From Cruorifilaria tuberocauda (lineage: Eukaryota; Nematoda; Chromadorea; Rhabditida; Onchocercidae): 26,770 nucleotides of DNA. A program made the position numbers and the translations under genes. The notes beneath the pieces were generated by a model. That model was not told the origin of the DNA and did no database searches. It worked only from the letters and a program-made list of their open reading frames with translations. Below are positions 21,874-26,770 of the stretch, piece by piece; positions within the stretch are counted from its first letter, which is position 1, and the number at the start of each line of letters is the position of its first letter. The stretch covers positions 1 through 26,770 of the forward strand of contig JABVXU010000673.1 in NCBI GenBank assembly GCA_013365365.1, written 5' to 3'.

Positions 21874-22508
21874 TTACACATCAAATCGAAAATGTTGAAT
21901 TGCAATCTGAAACAAACCTTTTAATGAGCATAAAGCTTCTTCATTTCCATTACTATCTGCAATTAACGAAATAGAGTTATTTTTAAAAAAAAATCATAAT
22001 TTCTTCTGGAGTGTCAACAAATTACCTCTCATTTTTCCCATATCCGAAACCGGTATTATAAACTTAGATAACGCCGATTTTATAAACTATTCAAAATTAC
22101 ACTGCTAATAACTTATCGATATGTAAACTATTCTCATAGAAATTAACAATATCAATTGATTTTTTCATACATCTTCTTATAATACATTCCTATAAAAAAT
22201 TTCCAAAATTCCGGTAGAATTCATTTGTAGGTACCATTTACATAACCGTAAAACTATGATTAAATTATGATTAGAAATTCATTAAAGTTCAAACTTCTCT
22301 TGCATTTTCTTATTGCTATTAACCTTAAATTATGAGATTAATTAGAATTAAGCTTTTTACATGATGATGTAGAATGATCCGCACAAGTGCATTCGTCAAA
22401 CTCCGATATATTCCGAGTAGTATCGGTGTTTGATGAAGTGCTGCATGAATATTCACTGATCACTGCTGTTTCCATAAGTTCACTCAATACACAATACCAT
22501 TCCGGAAA
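21874..22508 (-). CDS. Two phase-linked exons of an unassigned protein
   Basis: Exon 22508-22361 (preceded by TTTTAAG, ending CATCAT|GTAAAA, phase 1) joins exon 21956-21874 (AATTGCAG|AT), which ends GTG TAA. The product reads FPEWYCVLSELMETAV, then a Ser/Thr/Asn/Cys-rich acidic stretch (about 35 residues), then SNGNEEALCSLKGLFQIA and ends HFRFDV. The matching phases and high coding complexity in AT-rich DNA support it. The start is unclear: either the first ATG (METAV, giving about 65 residues) or an upstream exon on the F-box side. It could be a separate small gene or the 3' end of the gene to its right. No family is recognised. Confidence 0.4.
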
Positions 22509-22652
22509 CTTAAAATGATAGAATTTCCGGTATTTTCTATCATTTTATCATTTTTCATTCATATCTGTACTTCTTATCATAACAAGTAAAGCATTCCATT
22601 TTATCGATTATCAATAGAAAACATAACTAACATTGGCAAAAACTGCAAGTAA

Positions 22653-22838
22653 TTAAAGTAATCCTAAATTTCTTGCTTTTCTTTTTGTTAAAATTTCAAT
22701 ATGAGAAAGCGAAACCATTGATGGTAAGAAAGTATTAGTTTTGTAAGGTGGTTTCCATAATGTATGCGTTATCAGTTCACTTTTACCATTCATCCAATAG
22801 CTATCAATGATTATATTATCATCAGGACAAAAATGAAT
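22653..22838 (-). CDS. Terminal-type exon, possibly alternative 3' end of the F-box gene
   Basis: Read on the - strand, an acceptor TTTATTCAG precedes 61 open codons (IHFCPDDNIIIDSYWMNGKS ... KARNLGLL) and a TAA at 22653-22655. The sequence is complex (two W, several P) and looks coding. It is phase 0 and could be joined to the F-box gene by a donor AAG|GTTCTA after 23069, replacing that gene's last nine residues and giving 337 residues in total. Alternatively it starts at the in-frame ATG at 22871 as part of a separate gene. An AATAAA placed after the shorter F-box stop favours two alternative ends or two genes. Confidence 0.45.
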   Translation of the reverse strand: MHFCPDDNIIIDSYWMNGKSELITHTLWKPPYKTNTFLPSMVSLSHIEILTKRKARNLGLL

Positions 22839-23000
22839 CTGAATAAATATTTGGTAAATTATGCATTGCATTGAAATCAAGCAAATTTATTGCATATTTA
22901 AATCAATGATCAATTCCATTCTTTATTTTGCACCTCAGATTAGCGATTTTGATTAAGCTAGAATTGAGCGATAGAATTTGATAAGATATAAATTGAAAAA

Positions 23001-23006
23001 TTTATT
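23001..23006 (-). terminator. Polyadenylation signal AATAAA for the F-box gene (short form)
   Basis: TTTATT on the + strand reads AATAAA on the gene strand, about 36 bases past the TAA at 23042-23044. It supports the short 3' end of the F-box gene. Confidence 0.45.
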
Positions 23007-23041
23007 TCATACTTCTATTTTAAATTTTCTTTCATAGCTAA

Positions 23042-25688
23042 TTAGAAAATTGCATTTCTTATTAGAACCTTGCATTTCGATTCCTTCAATTCTTGCTTAA
23101 TTTGATAAGCTAATCGATGGCTTTCATCATAAAGTATTAATTGTTCAACATTAGATGGAAGTATTTGTTGGAGTAAAAGTTTCAGTTGTGAGATATCTGG
23201 TCTTGATACATAAATTGCCACCAATTTTAACATTTTACAGTCTTTCAATGATGGATAACTTTTAAAAAATGTCTTATTGGTGGAACTAATCGAGTACAAT
23301 GATGGAGCCAATGTTAGATAAATTAAACGATCCAAACTATCTGCAAAAAATAATCATAACAAAGTTGGAATATTTTAATATTAATTTACTAAATAATAGT
23401 AAATATTATTGGAATAAAATAATGGAATGAAAAATACTTTTGTTTTTTTTTTTTTTGCAGTAATATTAATGAAAACTTACTTATTGTTTGAAAGCATGTA
23501 AGTATATCTTGAGATGGTATAAGAGCACCTAGCAAACAGAACTTTTCCAGTGTTTTCTGATATTTCAAACAAATTACTTTTAACACTGCTTCTGATACTA
23601 CAACACCCTATAAGTTATTACTATTATCTGATACAGTAAAATCATTTTGTTTTGTTTCATATATGAATTAAATAAAAGATATAAATCAATTTTATTTAAA
23701 TCAAAACTTTTCTATACCAATACCATTTAATACAGGTAAAGTGATCATTCAAAATGATCAAATATTTCATCATACCTGTAATTTGATATCATTAAGTGAT
23801 GTTGAGGTAAGTTGTTCCATTTGTTCTTCACGTATAATATTCTGATAGCATTTATCATCATTATATCGTTGTTGTATATGAAGACGATGCAATTTTGTGA
23901 GTGAAAATAATGATTTAATCAATGGTTCATATTCACTGCTAAACACTTATCATCACTTTATCACTTTCCATGCATTGATTAGAATTTATATCCTGTTTTA
24001 GGTTTCTCGTTAGTTGCACTTTTGTTTTTATTTCTGGTCAATGATGTTGAAAATTTTTGGGTATTTGATTAATTATCATGTTATTCTGGAGATTTTTGAT
24101 TGTTTATTTTTTTGTGATTTGATAGTTAGTAGTTGCAATTTCTTCCTGCTTATACTGAAATCTGGTTCTGCTCATTTTTTTTTTTCATTTTTCATTTTTT
24201 GATTACTTCTTTCGTTCGTTCTTTCGAACAGTTTTGGGGAGAAATGGCTTGTTTAAAAAACTTTCAATTTTACAAAAATTGTCTTTTAAATGGAATTTAC
24301 TGATAATTAGAAATTCAAGATATAAAATTTATTGCGCAAAATATATAGTAATGAAATTTGTAATAATTGTAATTTAATTCTATTATCAATAGATTAGAGT
24401 AATCTATTATGAATGGATGAGTTAGAGTTAATTCTAATTTGCGATATAAATTTTGTTAACTAATGATAAATTAGAAGTATTTTTTCACACTTGTTATCAG
24501 TATCAGTATCATTAATTATCAGTGTCATTAAAAATTGTTATTTGCAATTGATTAGGAATGATTAGGGCGAAAATTTTAATTGATTAAAACATCTTTTGAT
24601 GATCTCCCATATATAACATAGATGGGAAAATTATTGATCCATCTATTAATCAATGGAAATAACTTACTCAGAGAAAAAGTTACTGGATATGTGAAGTTCA
24701 TCGATATTCACCAAATCATTCAGTACATCGATATCTACATTACACAGGGCACGTTTATCATGAATTGCTAATTTCCGGATTAATGGACAACGTTTTAGGA
24801 GTGGTACTACCAATGATTTCTGTAAATACGATTATTCTTGACGAAATCTTTATTCGCTTATTTCCAGATTCCTTCTACTATTCTATTACCTATTCCTTTT
24901 CCAACTATCACATTGCGAATGATCAGAATTACTGAGAGATTTGAATTTGAGTAATGAAAGGGTAAACTATTTAACATGCACTTCATTCTTTTCCCATTTC
25001 CGTAAAGTTGTCTCACATCTTTGGTTTAGTTCTGAAATTTCATTTTAATTCTTGTTTTTTTTTTTTTTTTTTTTTCAGAAATGAAAAACATAATGATTAA
25101 CTGAATGTCGTTGTTCCACTTCCATTATAAAACCATCACCGGACAAAATAATACTGTTAACATGAATCGAACAACACAATACATCTTTCCACTAAAATTT
25201 CGCTTATCTTTTTTAACCCTTAACCTTTGCTCTTTAACTCGTAACTTTTTTTTAACATGTAATTTTTAACAATTAATTTTTCTTTCTTGTCATATTCAGC
25301 CATTTCTTCGTTTATCACTTTTAATAATTTAAAGAGTGGTTATATTTTAAATTGTTGCATCAATAGTTAACTTATTCTTAATTTTATCTTATCACTCTTA
25401 TTCATGATAAGTTTCTTTTGTATTACAATGATATAATTATTGTTAGAATTAAAATAGTAAATTTTTTTCAATAAGTAATTAAAATTAACGGTGAATTCAT
25501 AACTAATTGAAAATACTAAAAAACAATGAGATAAGTTTAATTTCTCAATAATAATACTATATGATAAGGAATACCTTATTAAATAACCTATAGAATGTGT
25601 TATTGATAGCAGCAAATTGAATTCTACTTTTTACATCAAGATATCGAAATACTCGCCAAATGATATCATCTGATAATATATCCAACAT
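23042..25688 (-). CDS. F-box protein with leucine-rich-repeat-like region
   Basis: Five phase-compatible exons: 25688-25575, 24819-24668, 23938-23776, 23607-23481 and 23340-23042, giving 284 residues. Residues 1-38 are an F-box start (MLDILSDDIIWRVFRYLDVK, then SRIQFAAINNTFYRLFNK): L-P/S-D-D-I-I-W-x-V-F-x-Y-L-D is the classic pattern that binds Skp1. The rest has repeated Leu-rich helices and strands (LLKRCPLIRKLAIHD, VNIDELHISSN, LFSLTKLHRLHIQQ, NVEQLILYD), as in LRR-type F-box proteins, which recruit substrates to SCF ubiquitin ligases. An acceptor CTTTCAG ends five bases before the ATG, fitting trans-splicing. The 755-base first intron shows no further exon. Substrate and specific family are not recognisable. 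The 3' end may be alternative (see 22653-22838). Confidence 0.75.
23443..23456. repeat. T14 homopolymer in an F-box gene intron
   Basis: A run of 14 T inside the intron between exons 23481-23607 and 23042-23340. Confidence 0.85.
25055..25075. repeat. T21 homopolymer in the F-box gene first intron
   Basis: About 21 consecutive T, followed by CAG on the + strand. It resembles a splice acceptor, but no + strand exon follows. It lies in the 755-base intron of the - strand F-box gene. Confidence 0.85.
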
Positions 25689-25696
25689 TTTATCTG

Positions 25697-26770
25697 AAAG
25701 TAAATTTCAATTTGTTTTATTTGTGAATATTTAATAAGAGAAAAAAAAACAATTGTTATTTTTGTTAAAATAAAAATTTAATTTCTTTAAATTTTATTCC
25801 TCTATTAATTACTAAAACTTCAACATTTCACTTTAAAATTTGCATGAAGCATAGAATCAACCAACTCACATTGTTTTCGGTTAATTCATAAACTAATTGA
25901 ACTTCCTATTTAAGTTTTAATAATAATAATTTTAATTTACATAAAATTATAATGATAATTTTTGGTTTTATGTAAATTATGCAAATGTAGCTTGAAAAAC
26001 TTAAACTTACTTTTTTCATTATTAACTAAAACTTCAATTACTGCTTTGTATATCAAAATGATTCGGATCTATCAAATGAATTCAATTATTATTACATTGA
26101 AAGATTTATGATAGCATTATTGATTGATCTTTTTTTACTATTATTATTATTTCTTATCAGTATTAGAACTCTATTCAAGCATTTATCACTGTTGAAAATG
26201 GAAAGAGAAAACATTTATAATTTATTTCATTTTTGAAGATCAATATGAATTAAATGAAAGAGTATAAGTTAATTTTGATAAATCAATAAATGCACAATGA
26301 TAATGTTTACACTGTTAATATTTCACAAACAAAATTTCCAACAAATTGTACAAAGCATTAAAGATTTTAATTTTTATAGTATTATTTGTACACTAATTTC
26401 AAAATTCAAATTTTATAATTTTAGTATTTCATTTGAAACATATTACGCTTGAAGAAATTATTTAATAATTCATTTCGAATTTTTTCTTTTTCATTTAAAT
26501 TTTCAAAAGTTTAAAATTTGAGTGAAAAAGAAGACGAATAAATTATAAATGATAGAAGAGGAATGAGATAATCAATCATTATCAAATTTTTTGATCTTAT
26601 CATTAAAATATAATTAAAAAAATTACCATCAAAATATTTGATGATAACAAGTAAGCTATGATTAGCATCAAAAAATAGCTAATATATTACTACTAAAAAT
26701 TGCTCAAGAGAATAAGAGGAAAAATGATAGAGTGATTTATGATAGGCTAAACGATGAAAATGATACAATT
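25697..26770. other. AT-rich upstream spacer, no gene recognised
   Basis: Very AT-rich sequence with many short A/T runs and no open frame of note on either strand. It presumably contains the promoter of the F-box gene, but no element can be named. Confidence 0.5.

Noticed and set aside
24014..24202. 62-codon + strand ORF rich in F, L and I
   Set aside because: It is T-rich intron sequence of the - strand F-box gene, with no coding character.
25055..25085. Poly(T) then CAG as a + strand acceptor or retrotransposon tail
   Set aside because: No exon, target-site duplication or element body adjoins it; it is better read as a homopolymer in an intron.
1..26770. Search for tRNA, rRNA, CRISPR arrays, riboswitches and intact transposons
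   Set aside because: Nothing convincing was seen on either strand; the AT-rich spacers contain only simple repeats.

Overview
This window reads as AT-rich nuclear DNA from a nematode, most likely a filarial-type parasite. The support is short and medium introns with T-rich TTTCAG acceptors, acceptor-like AG sites just upstream of several start codons (as in spliced-leader trans-splicing), closely spaced same-strand genes, and a nematode-like ribosomal protein S16. The clade is inferred from composition and gene style; no species is identified.

Layout. The left 16 kb is + strand. A small coiled-coil gene, or the 5' exons of the next gene, lies at 409-1338. It is followed by a very large gene (about 1863-15316) that I reconstructed as 41 phase-compatible exons encoding about 1,820 residues. 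The protein joins a DEAH-type RNA helicase core (with its helical and OB-like C-terminal modules), an RRM-like segment, a long middle region and a complete RING1-IBR-RING2 (RBR) ubiquitin-ligase module, and ends in an acidic tail. This architecture matches the plant DEAH11/DEAH12 family. A two-exon gene for an 88-residue membrane protein follows 129 bases later (15446-15987), an operon-like spacing.

The right part is mostly - strand. Ribosomal protein S16 (uS9) is complete in four exons (19950 down to 18853). An F-box/LRR-like gene runs from 25688 down to 23042, possibly with an extra or alternative 3' exon at 22838-22653. Two further phase-compatible exons (22508-22361 and 21956-21874) look coding but are unassigned. 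A coding-like patch downstream of S16 (18121-18607) has an uncertain strand.

The most notable points are the helicase-RBR fusion, two probable GC-AG introns inside it (one a multiple of three and free of stops), departures in RING2 and in helicase motif II, and a perfect 45-base direct repeat between the first bases of the window and 17406-17450. No tRNA, rRNA, CRISPR array or intact transposon was recognised. All exon models come from reading the sequence by eye; no alignment or transcript data were used.
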